Source: Conexibacter sp.
Lineage (GTDB): Bacteria; Actinomycetota; Thermoleophilia; Solirubrobacterales; Solirubrobacteraceae
Length of the DNA: 14,997 bases
Direction: 5' to 3'
Assembly (NCBI GenBank): GCA_025964295.1
Contig: JAOPZD010000318.1
Span: forward strand, 1-14,997
Below, piece by piece: positions 14,975 to 14,997 of this stretch (positions are counted from its first letter, which is position 1; every line of letters starts with the position of its first letter). Position numbers and translations under genes: made by a program. A model generated the notes under the pieces. It had not been told where the DNA came from. It made no database searches and worked only from the letters and a program-made list of their open reading frames with translations.

Positions 14975-14997
14975 ATGCCTGACGTCCGCATGCTGCG
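14975..14997 (+). CDS. Start of a gene cut by the window end, possibly dihydrolipoamide acyltransferase (E2)
   Basis: Only seven full codons are visible (MPDVRML plus part of the next). It has a good ribosome binding site and begins 12 bp after the E1-beta-like stop. E2 subunits usually follow E1 beta and often open with M-(P/A)-(D/E)-V-x-M-P before the lipoyl domain; this start is similar but has Leu where Pro is usual. The identity rests mostly on the neighbour, so it is tentative. Confidence 0.42.

Overview
The window is a very GC-rich stretch with GC-rich third codon positions. Its tightly overlapping genes (ATGA or TGATG junctions) and tandem MCE-family proteins next to an Mkl/MlaF-type ATPase suggest a high-GC actinomycete. 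The linked MCE-plus-ATPase layout and the protein style would fit the Thermoleophilia/Solirubrobacterales, but this is inference. I see no rRNA, tRNA, CRISPR array or insertion sequence.

Layout. Positions 1-6245 are the 3' part of an MCE lipid-import operon: the end of one MCE protein, four complete MCE proteins and the ABC ATPase, all on + and all stop/start-coupled except one 2-bp gap. A GMC-family FAD alcohol oxidoreductase (6262-7842) and a small protein with a probable universal-stress-protein-like fold (7839-8306) continue the same transcription unit. A strong hairpin at 8325-8353 lies where this unit meets the converging acyl-CoA synthetase gene (8426-10234, - strand). A divergent control region of about 100 bp (10235-10338), with a perfect 10-bp palindrome and a wider inverted repeat, separates that gene from a rightward set: aldehyde dehydrogenase (10339-11883), CYP125-like cytochrome P450 (11939-13192) and FprA-type NADPH-ferredoxin reductase (13231-14628).

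How the genes could work together (inference from families and order): the MCE/ABC system imports a hydrophobic substrate such as a sterol or other isoprenoid/lipid. FprA, through a ferredoxin not found here, feeds electrons to the P450, which hydroxylates a terminal carbon. The GMC enzyme oxidises the alcohol to an aldehyde, the aldehyde dehydrogenase makes the acid, and the acyl-CoA synthetase makes the CoA thioester for beta-oxidation. This is a complete-looking import plus omega-oxidation plus activation set, similar in logic to the Mce4/CYP125 cholesterol route of mycobacteria but with a different gene arrangement and a GMC enzyme for the alcohol step.

The right end (14629-14997) holds what looks like only the last ~50-65 codons of a 2-oxoacid dehydrogenase E1 beta subunit, followed by a ribosome binding site and the first codons of a gene in the position normally taken by E2. 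No room exists for the rest of E1 beta, so this looks like a recombination scar where the lipid cluster adjoins a broken dehydrogenase operon.
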